A stretch of 45,110 nucleotides of DNA from Azospirillum isscasi (GTDB lineage Bacteria > Pseudomonadota > Alphaproteobacteria > Azospirillales > Azospirillaceae). The stretch is from NCBI RefSeq assembly GCF_030849505.1, contig NZ_JAUJFI010000025.1, positions 1-45,110 on the forward strand, given 5' to 3'. This document shows positions 34,799 through 44,258 of the stretch, one piece after another. Under the pieces are notes generated by a model. That model was not told the origin of the DNA. It saw only the letters and a list, made by a program, of their open reading frames with translations, and did no database searches. The first letter of the stretch is position 1, and every line of letters begins with the position of its first letter. The position numbers and the translations under genes were made by a program.

Positions 34799-36686
34799 AT
34801 CCCTCCAGCCGCTCCGGCTCCTTCCCGGCGACGGCGGGCGTTTCGATGGCGTGCGCGGGCAGGCGTTCGCGGCGGGTTTCCCGGCGCTGCCAGCGGCGGA
34901 AGGACCGCTTCGACCACCAGGACACGATCTTCTGCCACAGCCGCGTCGGGCGCTGGAACAGCGGCACGCGCGCCTTGTCCATCGCCGACGGTTCCAGCGC
35001 GAGGCCGACGGAGGTGATCTGGCCGTCCTGCATGTCGCGGACGATCAGTTCCACGCCGCCCATGCGCATCCGGTCGCCGAGCTCGCAATTGCCGCCGAAC
35101 TCGTTGCGCAGCAGGTCGCGCAGCGACCGCTTGGCGTTGGCCAGCGACAGGGGCAGGCCGTACATCTCGGCGATCTGCTCCACCGTCGCGTCGGGGTTCA
35201 GCACCAGATCGCCATAGAACTCCCGGTCGTCCTGGTCCAGCGGGCGGCTTTCGGCGAACAGCTTGTCGATCAGCGGCAACTGGCTGGGCGGTGTGAACAG
35301 ATAGACCATGTCGCCGGCCTGGAGCGTCCGGGCCTTGTGCAGCGGCACCACGCGCCCCTCGCGGATCACCAGGGAGGGCCGGGCGAAGCGCGGCATGCGC
35401 TGCCCGCGGGCTGCGGGGCTCTTCGGGTGGACGGTGTAGGCGACCATCTCCTGGTCGGCTTCGCCGGGCAGTTCCAACTCGAACCGTTCGACCGGGCCGC
35501 GCCGCGGCGGGACGATCAGCTTCAGCCAGCGCGCCATCGGGCCGATGGTCCAGCCCTGCACCGCCAGCGACACGATGACCACCAGAAAGGCCGTGTTGAA
35601 GATCACCTGCCCGCCCGGCAGGCCGCCCAGGATCGGCACAAGGGCAAGCAGCATGGACACCGCCCCGCGCAGCCCGACCCAGGCCATGAAGGTCGTCTCG
35701 TTGGCCGAGAAGCGGAAGGGCAGCAGGCACAGCCACACCGCGAGCGGGCGGGCCAGCAGGATCAGCAGGGCGGCCAGGGCCAGCGCGGGCAGGGCGATGG
35801 CGCCGAAGTCGTGCGGGGTGGCGAACAGGCCCAGCATCACGAACATGACGATCTGGCTGAGCCAGGTCAGGCCCGAATGGAACTGCCGCAGGCCCAGCGC
35901 CCCGCGCAGCTTCACGTTGCCCGCCACCAGGCCGGCGGCGTAGACGGCGAGGAAGCCGCTGCCCCCCAGCTCGTTGGTGCCGGCGAACAGGAACAGGGCG
36001 AAGGCCAGGGTCACCACCGGGTTCAGGCCAGGGTCGAGGCGCGCCTTGTTGATGAAGGCGGCCAGCCCCGCGCCGCCCGCGATGCCCAGGACGGCGCCGC
36101 CCACGATCTGCATCAGCAGGAAGCGGACCAGCTCCAGCGGCGTTCCCCAGCCGTGCAGCGCCGCCTCCACCAGCATGGCGGTGAGCAGGATCGCGGTCGG
36201 GTCGTTGCTGCCGGATTCGATCTCCAGCGTCGAGCGCACGCGGTCGCGGATGGTGATGCCGCCGACCCGCAGCAGGAAGAAGACCGCCGCCGCGTCGGTG
36301 GAGCTGACCACCGCGCCGACCAGCATGGATTCGATCCAGGGCAGCCCCAGCAGAAAATGGGCGGCGACGCCGATGACGCCGGTGGTGATGGCGACGCCGA
36401 CGGTCGCGAGGCTGAGCGCCGGCCACGCCGCCGCGCGGTAGCTGGACAGCTTGGTGTCCAGGCCGCTTTCGAAGAGGATCACGGCGAGCGCGATGGAGCC
36501 GATCAGGAACGCGCTGTCCGCGTCGTTGAAGCTGATGCCCCCGACGCCGTCCACGCCGGCCAGCAGCCCGACGCCCAGGAAGATCAGCAGCAGCGGCGTG
36601 CCGAACCTCAACGCCAGATAGCTGGTCAGGATGCTGACGATCAGCAGCGACGACCCGATCAGGATGATGGTGCTCGCTGTCTCCAT
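34797..36686 (-). CDS. nhaP2: K+/H+ antiporter, CPA1 family with RCK_C domain
   Basis: A 629-residue cation/proton antiporter with about 12 helices over residues 1-395. The CPA signatures are SSTDAAAVFFLLR, LEIESGSNDPTAILLT (ND motif) and FMAWVGLRGAVSMLLAL. A cytoplasmic tail contains an RCK_C/TrkA_C domain (VIREGRVVPLHKARTLQAGD, VYLFTP) and a transporter-associated C-terminal domain (ELGDRMRMGGVELIVRDM). This layout matches CvrA/NhaP2 potassium/proton antiporters that relieve osmotic or pH stress. The start at 36686 places the first helix normally. Divergent from the porin-like gene. Confidence 0.92.
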   Translation of the reverse strand: METASTIILIGSSLLIVSILTSYLALRFGTPLLLIFLGVGLLAGVDGVGGISFNDADSAFLIGSIALAVILFESGLDTKLSSYRAAAWPALSLATVGVAITTGVIGVAAHFLLGLPWIESMLVGAVVSSTDAAAVFFLLRVGGITIRDRVRSTLEIESGSNDPTAILLTAMLVEAALHGWGTPLELVRFLLMQIVGGAVLGIAGGAGLAAFINKARLDPGLNPVVTLAFALFLFAGTNELGGSGFLAVYAAGLVAGNVKLRGALGLRQFHSGLTWLSQIVMFVMLGLFATPHDFGAIALPALALAALLILLARPLAVWLCLLPFRFSANETTFMAWVGLRGAVSMLLALVPILGGLPGGQVIFNTAFLVVIVSLAVQGWTIGPMARWLKLIVPPRRGPVERFELELPGEADQEMVAYTVHPKSPAARGQRMPRFARPSLVIREGRVVPLHKARTLQAGDMVYLFTPPSQLPLIDKLFAESRPLDQDDREFYGDLVLNPDATVEQIAEMYGLPLSLANAKRSLRDLLRNEFGGNCELGDRMRMGGVELIVRDMQDGQITSVGLALEPSAMDKARVPLFQRPTRLWQKIVSWWSKRSFRRWQRRETRRERLPAHAIETPAVAGKEPERLEG

Positions 36687-36876
36687 AGTCCTCGCGCCGG
36701 GGTAGGGGAATGCCACGTCCGTGGTTCATCCGATTTTGGCAATTCTTGGGCGCCAGTGCAATGCAGCAGCCAAAATTTCCCAATGTTCCTAAAATAATAC
36801 AGAAATGTCTCCCGCAATGCAGCATTGCAGCGGGCTAAAATCCTTCCGGGTTAACGCAACGGGCGAGGGGCATTTC
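36687..36876. promoter_or_regulatory. Divergent control region with repeated GCAATGCAGCA
   Basis: The 11-mer GCAATGCAGCA occurs at 36758-36768 and again at 36814-36824, where it extends into a perfect 15-bp palindrome, GCAATGCAGCATTGC (36814-36828). The area is AT-rich compared with the rest. Read on the minus strand, 36772-36758 is TGGCTGCTGCATTGC, which keeps the GG-N10-GC spacing of a sigma-54 promoter toward the antiporter. An operator for a shared regulator is another reading. Confidence 0.45.
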
Positions 36877-37707
36877 ATGGTTCGTATACGGCGTATTCCG
36901 GCGCTTCCCCTCGCGGCCCTGACGCTTGTCCTGTCGTCCGCGGCGGCAGCGGGGTCCCTGCCCGATCTGGACCGGACGGCGGGCGGCGGTGCGGCGGCGG
37001 TCCGCTTCGACAAGAAGGCGATCGACCTCGGCGGCTGGGGCGCGCTGGAGGTCGGGCAGACGGAAAGCGCGTCGCGCCGATTGGTGGCGACCTCGCCGGT
37101 GCGGGACCAGTGGTTCTCCGACCCCGTCTTCATGAACGACGGCGCCTTTGGCGGTCCGGACGCGCGGGCGACCTATTATTCGCCGGGCCTGCACGGGTTC
37201 AACATCGGCCTGGGCTACACCCCCGTCCGCACGGAGCTGGGGGCCGCCGACCCGCTCGCCCGCCATGTCGTCGAAGGGGTGGTCCGGCACGAGGGCCGGA
37301 TGGGCAAGGCCCGGCTGCGCATCACCGCCGGGGCCGGCAAGGCCGCCGTCGCCAAGGACCGCGGCACGCCCCGCAAATCCTGGGTGGTCGGCGGGCAGGT
37401 GGCGCTTCCCGGCGTGACGGTCGGCGCCGGCTATCGCGAACAGTTGCCCGACGACGGTGCAGCCCGCCGGACGCTCAACGCCGGCCTCTATCTGGAGCAG
37501 GGCACCCCGCTGCGGGGATGGAGCGTCATGGGCCGGCTGGCCCACACCCAGGTCGGCGACCAAGCCCCGCAGGAGGTTTGGTCCACGGGCCTGCGCTTCC
37601 GCATGTCGCCGAAGGTCAGCGTCACCGCCGATCTGGGCACCATGACCTACGGCGGCGATCCGTCCGACAGCACCATGCTGCGCGTCGGCACCCGCGTGCT
37701 GTTCTAG
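36877..37707 (+). CDS. Porin-like outer-membrane protein
   Basis: A 276-residue protein with a signal peptide (cleavage near LSSAAAAG) and alternating beta-strand sequence (GFNIGLGYTPVRTEL, VTVGAGYREQL, KVSVTADLGTMTYGG), ending in RVGTRVLF with the terminal aromatic residue needed for outer-membrane barrel assembly. The GGWGALEVGQTESASRR region near the N-terminus resembles alphaproteobacterial Gram-negative porins (Porin_4 type). It is shorter than most, about 12 strands, so a small porin is likely. GAGGGG six bases before the ATG supports the start. Confidence 0.8.
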   Translation: MVRIRRIPALPLAALTLVLSSAAAAGSLPDLDRTAGGGAAAVRFDKKAIDLGGWGALEVGQTESASRRLVATSPVRDQWFSDPVFMNDGAFGGPDARATYYSPGLHGFNIGLGYTPVRTELGAADPLARHVVEGVVRHEGRMGKARLRITAGAGKAAVAKDRGTPRKSWVVGGQVALPGVTVGAGYREQLPDDGAARRTLNAGLYLEQGTPLRGWSVMGRLAHTQVGDQAPQEVWSTGLRFRMSPKVSVTADLGTMTYGGDPSDSTMLRVGTRVLF

Positions 37708-37844
37708 CCAGGCGTTCCAGGCGTTTGACGGACTTCTCCCGCACCGTTCCGGGCTGATGTCCCGGCGGAATCGCGGTGCCGTGGAAGCAAATCGCATCCT
37801 CGCGTGTTTACAGGAGCAAGAAGCACCACAAGGAGGGTTTGGAC

Positions 37845-38024
37845 ATGTCTCGTTTGCGCCTGATCGGGACCGCCATTGCGCTGTTGACGCTCGCGGCCTG
37901 TTCGACCGGCGGCGTGGTGGGCGGCACGGCTGGCGCCGCGGGCGGCTACGCCTTGGACGGCAAGCGTGGCGCCATCATCGGCGGCCTGGGCGGCGCAGCG
38001 CTGGGCACGGCGCTGGACCGCTGA
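37845..38024 (+). CDS. Small glycine-zipper lipoprotein
   Basis: A 59-residue protein with a lipoprotein signal ending LTLAAC (lipidated C19) and a Gly/Ala-rich mature part (GGVVGGTAGAAGGYALDG, GAIIGGLGGAALG), the glycine-zipper pattern of OsmB/SlyB-like outer-membrane lipoproteins. AAGGAGG at the right distance confirms the ATG at 37845. Small entericidin- or OsmB-like proteins respond to osmotic or envelope stress; that role is inferred. A very strong hairpin follows. Confidence 0.85.
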   Translation: MSRLRLIGTAIALLTLAACSTGGVVGGTAGAAGGYALDGKRGAIIGGLGGAALGTALDR

Positions 38025-38065
38025 CCGGATGCAGCGGGTCCGCGCGATCCGCCGCTGACGATGGC

Positions 38066-38098
38066 AAGCGCGCCGTGCCTTGTCGGCACGGCGCGCTT
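38066..38098 (+). terminator. Terminator hairpin after glycine-zipper lipoprotein
   Basis: A perfect 14-base stem (AAGCGCGCCGTGCC 38066-38079, GGCACGGCGCGCTT 38085-38098) with a TTGTC loop. No T-run follows, but the A/T-ended arms and position fit transcription termination. Confidence 0.75.
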
Positions 38099-38288
38099 CC
38101 ATGCCGGCTTCCACCGACGATCAATTCGCCATGGACGGCAAACCGGCAGGGAACGGCCCGGCCGATTTTGCCGCCCGGCAAGAGCACCCCACCGGGAAGT
38201 TCCAATAGGCGATTGATTTCAAATAATATTTAAGGTTGCACAAAACTTGCTTGGCGGGCTCCCAGCCCATCGGTCACGGGAAACCGTC

Positions 38289-38603
38289 ATGCAGATTTCC
38301 AGCTATATGAGCGGCATCCTCCGCTCCGACACCAAATCCACCGTGCCGGGCGGCAGCGGCAGCGCGGACAAGGAGGCGACCGGTGTCAGCGCCGCGGACG
38401 CCTTTCTCAAGGAGGCGCGGAAGACGCCCGCCCAGCGCATCCGGGACCAAATGCTCACCCGCCTCAAGCTGGACGAGGAATCGCTCGCCGCCATGCCGCC
38501 GGAAAAGCGGGAGGCGATCGAGAAGCAGATCGCCGAGGAATTGAAGCGCCAACTGACCGGCGTGAACGACCGGCGCGGTGCGGCGGTCGACCTGACCGCC
38601 TGA
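38289..38603 (+). CDS. Small helical hypothetical protein, 104 aa
   Basis: A soluble protein with a flexible Gly/Ser/Thr-rich N-terminal third and a helical rest (AADAFLKEARKTPAQRIRDQ, then REAIEKQIAEELKRQL). I do not recognise the family. Like the 154-residue protein at 29.3 kb it has no signal or membrane segment. It is preceded by an unusually AT-rich stretch (38202-38249) that probably contains its promoter. It converges on the patatin gene with six bases between. Confidence 0.7.
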   Translation: MQISSYMSGILRSDTKSTVPGGSGSADKEATGVSAADAFLKEARKTPAQRIRDQMLTRLKLDEESLAAMPPEKREAIEKQIAEELKRQLTGVNDRRGAAVDLTA

Positions 38604-38609
38604 CTCCGC

Positions 38610-39632
38610 TCAGACAGGGGGCGAATAGCCGAAAACCCTCAGCGCGTCTTGAAGGTCGGGGAGGACGCGCTCGACCGCCGCTTCCCCCTCGCGGATGCAA
38701 TCGTCCGCCCGGTCGAACTCCGACAGGCCGATGTGGCCCAGCCGCGGCGTGATGTGCACGTCCGGTGGCTCGCCCGCCAGACGGGACCGCGCGATGCGGT
38801 CGGTGACGATGCCCAGGGAGGAGACCATGACGCCGAACAGGCTCGGTCCCTCGTAATCGCGCCGGAAGATGCGGCGGCTCAAGGCGCCGATCGGCACGCG
38901 GAATCCCAGGCGGGGCTTGTCCCCATCCTCCGAAGCCGGATCGTCGATCAGCTTCAGGAGGTCGAACCCCGCCGCGGTCGGCACCGCGGCGCCGGGGCGC
39001 CGCGCCTTGCCGATAATGTCGGCGGACAGGTTCACGGCGATCACCATCTGGGCGCCCAGGGCCCGGCAGGCCGACACCGGCACCGGGTTGACCAGCGCGC
39101 CATCCACCATCCAGCGCCCCTCGAACTGCACCGGCGGGAACACCCCCGGCAGGGAGAAGGAGGTGCGCAGGGCGTCCACCAGGGGGCCGCTGCGCATCCA
39201 TACCTCGTGCCCGGTGACCAGATCGGTGGCGATGGCGGCGAAAGGGTTGGGAAGCTCCTCGATCCGGACGTCGCCCAGATGGTGGCGCATCTCCGCCACC
39301 AGACGGTCCCCGCCGATCAGCCCGCCGCCCTGGCGCAGCCGCAAATCCAGATAGCCGACGATTTTCATCCGGGTAAGGCTGCGCGTCCATTCCTCCAGCG
39401 CGTCGAGCTTTCCGGCGAGATGGACGCCACCGACCAGCGCCCCGACGGAGCTTCCGCAGACGATGTCCGCCTCGATCCCATAGCGCTTCAGCGCCCGCAG
39501 GACCCCGATGTGCGCCCAGCCGCGGGCCACTCCGGCGCCCAGCGCCAGACCGATGCGGGGCCGGTGATGCCGGCCGTTTCCGTGCCCGTTTCCGTGCCCG
39601 TTGCCGAATCCGCTTCCGCCGTCCGCCGCCAT
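38610..39632 (-). CDS. Patatin-like phospholipase, RssA type
   Basis: A 340-residue serine acyl hydrolase. Oxyanion loop GLALGAGVARGWAH, nucleophile S62 in the GSSVG elbow, and the catalytic aspartate D177 in VDGALVNPVP form the patatin dyad. Length and motifs fit the RssA/YchK group, which may hydrolyse phospholipid or acyl ester bonds at the membrane. The N-terminus (residues 9-20) has Gly-His-Gly-Asn repeats from a 12-bp tandem repeat, probably disordered. Confidence 0.9.
   Translation of the reverse strand: MAADGGSGFGNGHGNGHGNGRHHRPRIGLALGAGVARGWAHIGVLRALKRYGIEADIVCGSSVGALVGGVHLAGKLDALEEWTRSLTRMKIVGYLDLRLRQGGGLIGGDRLVAEMRHHLGDVRIEELPNPFAAIATDLVTGHEVWMRSGPLVDALRTSFSLPGVFPPVQFEGRWMVDGALVNPVPVSACRALGAQMVIAVNLSADIIGKARRPGAAVPTAAGFDLLKLIDDPASEDGDKPRLGFRVPIGALSRRIFRRDYEGPSLFGVMVSSLGIVTDRIARSRLAGEPPDVHITPRLGHIGLSEFDRADDCIREGEAAVERVLPDLQDALRVFGYSPPV
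39575..39610. repeat. 12-bp tandem repeat in the patatin gene
   Basis: Two identical 12-base units (CCGTTTCCGTGC, 39575-39586 and 39587-39598) and a diverged third encode GHGN repeats near the protein's N-terminus. Confidence 0.85.
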
Positions 39633-39781
39633 GGCGCCTCCTTTTGCAACAGGGTGGAGCGCGTTCCTGCGGATAGTGTGAAGCTCCGCCGGTTAAGGAA
39701 ACCTGATCGGTTCCGGTCTGGTGGACAAGCACCGGCGCCATCGGCTAAGCCATCGCGATTGCGCTACAGGAAGACGGGCAC

Positions 39782-41575
39782 GTGAGCAAGAAGAGCGGAG
39801 AGCGGCTGCGCCTGGACGCGGCGACGGAGCGGCTGGTGGGCCGCATGCTGCGGGAATGGGTCCGCCCCTACACCGGCAAGCTGATGCTGTCCTTCGTCCT
39901 GATGGCCGTGGTGGCGGCGGCGACCGGCGCCTACCCGCTGCTGATCGACCGGGCCTATTCGATGTTCTCCGAGCAGGACCGGACCATGCTGCTGGTCATC
40001 CCGGTGCTGATCATCGCGGTCACGGCGGTCAAGGCGCTGTCGATGTACGCGCAGACGGTGGTGACCACCGACATCGTGCAGCGCATCATCAGCGATGTGC
40101 GCCTGTCGATGTTCGACCATCTGCTGAAGGCCGACACGGCGCAGCTTCACGCGGCCCCCACCGGGACGATGACTTCCCGCTTCATCAGCGACGTGGACCT
40201 GATCCGCAACGCGCTGTCGCGGACCCTGACCGGGCTGGTGCGCGACATCCTGACGGTGATCGCGCTGGTCGGGTCGATGTTCTACCTGGACTGGGTTCTG
40301 TCACTGATCGTCTTCCTGATCTACCCGATCGCCGCCATTCCCATCGTCAACATCGGCAAGCGGCTGCGCCGCGTGTCGCGCGACACCCAGGCGCAGATGG
40401 GCGACATGACCGCCCTGCTGACCGAAAGCCTGGCCGGCGCCCGCATGGTCAAGACCTATTGCCTGGAGGATTACGAGCGCGCCCGCGCCGCCCGCGCCTT
40501 CGAGGACAATTTCGTCCTGACCATGAAGGCGACCCGTGCCCGCTCCCGCATCGACCCGATGATGGAGGTGCTGGGCGGCGCCGCGGTGGCCGGGGTGATC
40601 GCTTTCGCCGGTTACCGCATGGCGATGGGCGAGGGCTCGGTCGGCGCCTTCTCCGGCTTCGTCGGCGCGCTTCTCATGGCGGCGCAGCCGGTGCGCGCCA
40701 TCGGCACGCTGAACGCCGTGCTCCAGGAAGGTCTGGCCGCCGCCCAGCGCATCTTCGAACTGGTGGACGAAAAGCCGACCATCACCGAGCGGCCCGGCGC
40801 CAAGCCCCTGGCGGTGGAGCGTGCCGCCGTGTCCTTGCGCGGCGTCCGCTTCGCCTACGAGGAGGGGACGGAGACGCTGAAGGGCATCGACCTGGAGGTT
40901 CCCGCGGGCGCCACGGTGGCCCTGGTCGGGCGCAGCGGGGCCGGCAAGTCCACAGTCTTCAACCTCATCCCGCGCCTCTACGACGCGACCGGCGGGGATG
41001 TGCTGATCGACGGGCAGGATGTGCGGGCGGTGACCCTGGGCAGCCTGCGCGGGGTGATCTCGCTGGTCAGCCAGGACACGGTGCTGTTCAACGACACGGT
41101 GCGTGCCAACATCGCCTTCGGGCGGCTGGACGCGCCCTTCGACGACGTCGTGGCCGCCGCCAAGGCCGCCGCCGCGCACGATTTCGTCGCGCGGCTGCCG
41201 GACGGCTACGACACGGTCATCGGCGACCGCGGCGTGAAGCTGTCGGGCGGCGAGCGGCAGCGCCTCGCGCTCGCCCGCGCCTTCCTCAAGGACGCTCCCA
41301 TCCTGCTTCTTGACGAGGCGACGAGCGCGCTGGACAGCGAATCCGAACGGCTGGTCCAGGGCGCCCTGGAACGGCTGACCCGGGGCCGCACGACGCTGGT
41401 CATCGCCCACCGGCTGGCCACCGTGCGCAACGCCGACCGGATCGTGGTGATGGAGGGCGGACGCATCGTGGAGCAGGGCACCCACGACACCCTGATCGCG
41501 CAGAACGGCACCTACGCCCGCCTGTGCAAGCTCCAGTTCGGCGAGGACGGGGAGGCCGCGCTGCTGGCCCCCTGA
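39782..41575 (+). CDS. MsbA-like ABC exporter (fused TMD-NBD)
   Basis: A 597-residue half-transporter with a GTG start at 39782 preceded by AGGAAG. Six membrane helices (about residues 30-320) are followed by a nucleotide-binding domain: Walker A GRSGAGKST, Q-loop SQDTVLFNDTVRANI, signature LSGGERQR, Walker B ILLLDEATSALD and H-loop IAHRL. MsbA relatives flip lipid A or other lipids, while similar proteins export drugs, so the substrate is not fixed. It converges on the hybrid histidine kinase. Confidence 0.9.
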   Translation: MSKKSGERLRLDAATERLVGRMLREWVRPYTGKLMLSFVLMAVVAAATGAYPLLIDRAYSMFSEQDRTMLLVIPVLIIAVTAVKALSMYAQTVVTTDIVQRIISDVRLSMFDHLLKADTAQLHAAPTGTMTSRFISDVDLIRNALSRTLTGLVRDILTVIALVGSMFYLDWVLSLIVFLIYPIAAIPIVNIGKRLRRVSRDTQAQMGDMTALLTESLAGARMVKTYCLEDYERARAARAFEDNFVLTMKATRARSRIDPMMEVLGGAAVAGVIAFAGYRMAMGEGSVGAFSGFVGALLMAAQPVRAIGTLNAVLQEGLAAAQRIFELVDEKPTITERPGAKPLAVERAAVSLRGVRFAYEEGTETLKGIDLEVPAGATVALVGRSGAGKSTVFNLIPRLYDATGGDVLIDGQDVRAVTLGSLRGVISLVSQDTVLFNDTVRANIAFGRLDAPFDDVVAAAKAAAAHDFVARLPDGYDTVIGDRGVKLSGGERQRLALARAFLKDAPILLLDEATSALDSESERLVQGALERLTRGRTTLVIAHRLATVRNADRIVVMEGGRIVEQGTHDTLIAQNGTYARLCKLQFGEDGEAALLAP

Positions 41576-41636
41576 TACAGCACCCCGATCGGGCTCCCCC
41601 ACATCCGGCGCTTCCGGTCCGAAGCCCGGCCCGCGG

Positions 41637-44258
41637 TCATTCCGCCGCAGGCAGCATCTCCACCACGGCGTTGCGCAGCTCCTGCGCGGCGATGGGCTTG
41701 TGCAGCAGGGTGTGGCCGCCCGCGCGGGCTTCGGCCAGACGCTCCGGCGCGGTGTCGCCGGTGATGATGGTCGCCGGCACCGGCGTCTTGAGGCGGTCGC
41801 ACACCGCCCGGATGGCGTCCAGCCCCGTCTTCCCGTCGCGCAGGCGGTAGTCGGCCAGGATGGCGCTCGGCCATTCCCCGCTCTCGACGTGCTGAACCGC
41901 ATCCTCGATGGAGCCAGCCGTCAGCACGCGGTATCCCCAGCCTTCCAGCATGGTCTGCAGGCCGATGCGGATCAGGGGCTCGTCGTCGATCACCAGAATC
42001 AGGCCGCACCGGTCGTCCTTCGCCAGCCGGGCTTCGGCCTGTTCCGGAGGGAAGGCGTAACGGGCGACCAACGGCACATCGACGCAGAAGGCGGACCCGC
42101 CTCCCGGCCTGGACCGCAGGTGGATCCTGTGGCCCAGCAGGCGGGCAAGGCGCCGCACCACCGCCAGACCGAGCCCCAGCCCCTTGCCGCGGTCCCGCTC
42201 CTGGTTGCTGACCTGAACGAACTCTTCGAAGATGTCCTCGTGCTTGTCGGAGGGAATGCCGATCCCGCTGTCCACCACTTCGATGCGCACCCGGTCGCCG
42301 CGGCGCCGGCAGCCGATCAGCAGCCCGCCATGCTCGGTGTAGCGCAGCGCGTTCTCCACGAGGTTGCGCAGGATGCGCATCAGCAGGGCCGGGTCGCTGC
42401 GGATCGTCAGGGTGCAGGGCGCCACGCGCAGCCGCAGCCCCTTGGCCTCCGCCTGGGGATGATACTCGGTGCCCAGCCGCTCGATGATCTGGCCGATCGG
42501 AAGGTCCTGAAACTGGGGAACGATCAGCCCCGCATCCAGCTTGGAGACGTCCAGAAGGCTGTCGAGCAGCATGCGCAGCCCATCCATGGCCTGCCCCAAG
42601 GAGTCCAGCAGGGGGGCCGCCGGATGACCGCTCAGCCGCTGCTCCAGCGCGGATCGGAACAGCATCATGGCCTGCACCGGCTGGCGCAGATCGTGGCTGG
42701 CCGCGGCGAGGAACTTGGACTTCGCGACGTTCGCCCGGTCGGCCTCGGCCTTGGAGGCGCGCAGGGCGTCCTCGGCACGGCGGCGTTCGGTGATGTTGCG
42801 GACGATCCCCGTGAAGTAGCGGCGCCCGCCGGCGGTCCATTCGTTGACCGCCAGTTCGATCGGGAAGTTCGATCCGTCCTTGTGCCGCCCTTCCGTCTCG
42901 CGCCCGATGCCGGTGAAGTTCTTCTCGCCGGTGCTTCGGTCGGCCTTCGGGTAACCGTCGTGCGCAGAGTGGAACAATTCGGGCAACAGGATGTGGACGT
43001 TCTGGCCGATCACTTCCTTGGCCTCGTACCCGAAAATGCTTTCGACCGCCGGGTTGATGCTCTGGATCGTGCCGGTCTTGTCGATGACCATCATGGCGTC
43101 CACCGCGGTCTGCACGATGGCCCGGTAGCGTGCCTCGCTCTCCGCCAGCGCCGCCTCGCGCCGCCGGATGAGGTCCGCCGCCGTCCGGATGGCCCGTCCC
43201 ACCGCGTCGATCTCGGCCACGCCCCCGCCCCCGGTGGGCGGCGGCACCGGGTATCCGGCGCCCAGCGCGTCCGCCGCTTCGGATAACCGCGCGACGGAGC
43301 GCGTCAGGCGCCGCCCGAGCAGGATGGCGGCCCCGATCCCGACCACGAGAAGAACGACGCCGCCGCCGGCGAAGAGAAGCAGGGCCTGACGGGCCGGAGC
43401 GGCCAGCAACGACAGCGGAACGCTCGCAGCGACCACCCAGCCGAAGGTCCTGGAGCGGCTGTAGGCTTGGATCGCCTCCACCCCCTCCAGATTGACGGCG
43501 TGGTGGATCCCGTCCGGCAGTTCCTGCATCCCGGTCCACAGCGAGGCGGGAAGCTGCTTGCCGACGAATTGTTCGGTCAGATGCGAGCGGGCGATGACGA
43601 CGCCGTCCTGGTCGATCACCCCGGCCCGCCACCCCGCCGGGATTCGCTCCGGCGACACGATGGCCTGAAGCCGTTCCTGGGGAATGGTCAGGCTCAGCAG
43701 ATAGCGGATGCCGCCGTCGCCGATCACCGGGGCGATCACCGCCAGAAGCGGTGCCCGGGACACGCCGCCGACGAACAGGCCGGTGACCTGCGGGCGCGCC
43801 GTGTCGAGCACGCGCTGGTCGGCCTCGACGGACGTGTTGTCCGGCAGATCCGCTCCCCACGGCATGCGGCTGTTGATGAGTTGCCGGCCCGACCGATCAC
43901 GGAGAACCACGTTGGTGCCGAGCCGGTCCCGCACGTCGGCGGCCTGCCGGTAAAAGCCGGCCAGATCGTCGTCGGCAAGGCTTTCCGACGTCGCCAGAAC
44001 CTCGGCGGCGGCGATCAGGCGGGCGACCTCCCGGTCCACGTCTTCGGCCAGCAGGCGCGTCCGGTCACGGACGAACCGTTCCGTCTGCTGAGCCTGTGCA
44101 TCGATGTTCCGGATGAGGAGAATCACCGAGAACAGGACGAGCGGGACGGCGACGGCGGTCACCAGCAGGATGAGCCAGGTCCGGACCCGCTGCGGTCGCG
44201 TCCACCATTGGCTCCGGCGGCCCTTGTCCGGGGCGTGCATCATCGGTGCCCCGGCCAT
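41637..44258 (-). CDS. Hybrid histidine kinase with PAS and receiver domains
   Basis: An 873-residue inner-membrane sensor. Helix 1 (about 28-50) and helix 2 (about 285-312) enclose a periplasmic dCache-like sensor region, then a HAMP linker, a PAS domain (about 385-490, TAVDAMMVIDKTGTIQSIN), HisKA with H522 in AASHDLRQP, and HATPase_c (NLVENALRYTEHGG, GLGLGLAVVRRL). The C-terminal receiver has VIDDEP, phosphoacceptor D803 (LADYRL) and HKP. Input ligand unknown; output would pass to an unlinked phosphotransfer protein or act within the protein. A start at 44243 or 44240 is also possible. Confidence 0.93.
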   Translation of the reverse strand: MAGAPMMHAPDKGRRSQWWTRPQRVRTWLILLVTAVAVPLVLFSVILLIRNIDAQAQQTERFVRDRTRLLAEDVDREVARLIAAAEVLATSESLADDDLAGFYRQAADVRDRLGTNVVLRDRSGRQLINSRMPWGADLPDNTSVEADQRVLDTARPQVTGLFVGGVSRAPLLAVIAPVIGDGGIRYLLSLTIPQERLQAIVSPERIPAGWRAGVIDQDGVVIARSHLTEQFVGKQLPASLWTGMQELPDGIHHAVNLEGVEAIQAYSRSRTFGWVVAASVPLSLLAAPARQALLLFAGGGVVLLVVGIGAAILLGRRLTRSVARLSEAADALGAGYPVPPPTGGGGVAEIDAVGRAIRTAADLIRRREAALAESEARYRAIVQTAVDAMMVIDKTGTIQSINPAVESIFGYEAKEVIGQNVHILLPELFHSAHDGYPKADRSTGEKNFTGIGRETEGRHKDGSNFPIELAVNEWTAGGRRYFTGIVRNITERRRAEDALRASKAEADRANVAKSKFLAAASHDLRQPVQAMMLFRSALEQRLSGHPAAPLLDSLGQAMDGLRMLLDSLLDVSKLDAGLIVPQFQDLPIGQIIERLGTEYHPQAEAKGLRLRVAPCTLTIRSDPALLMRILRNLVENALRYTEHGGLLIGCRRRGDRVRIEVVDSGIGIPSDKHEDIFEEFVQVSNQERDRGKGLGLGLAVVRRLARLLGHRIHLRSRPGGGSAFCVDVPLVARYAFPPEQAEARLAKDDRCGLILVIDDEPLIRIGLQTMLEGWGYRVLTAGSIEDAVQHVESGEWPSAILADYRLRDGKTGLDAIRAVCDRLKTPVPATIITGDTAPERLAEARAGGHTLLHKPIAAQELRNAVVEMLPAAE

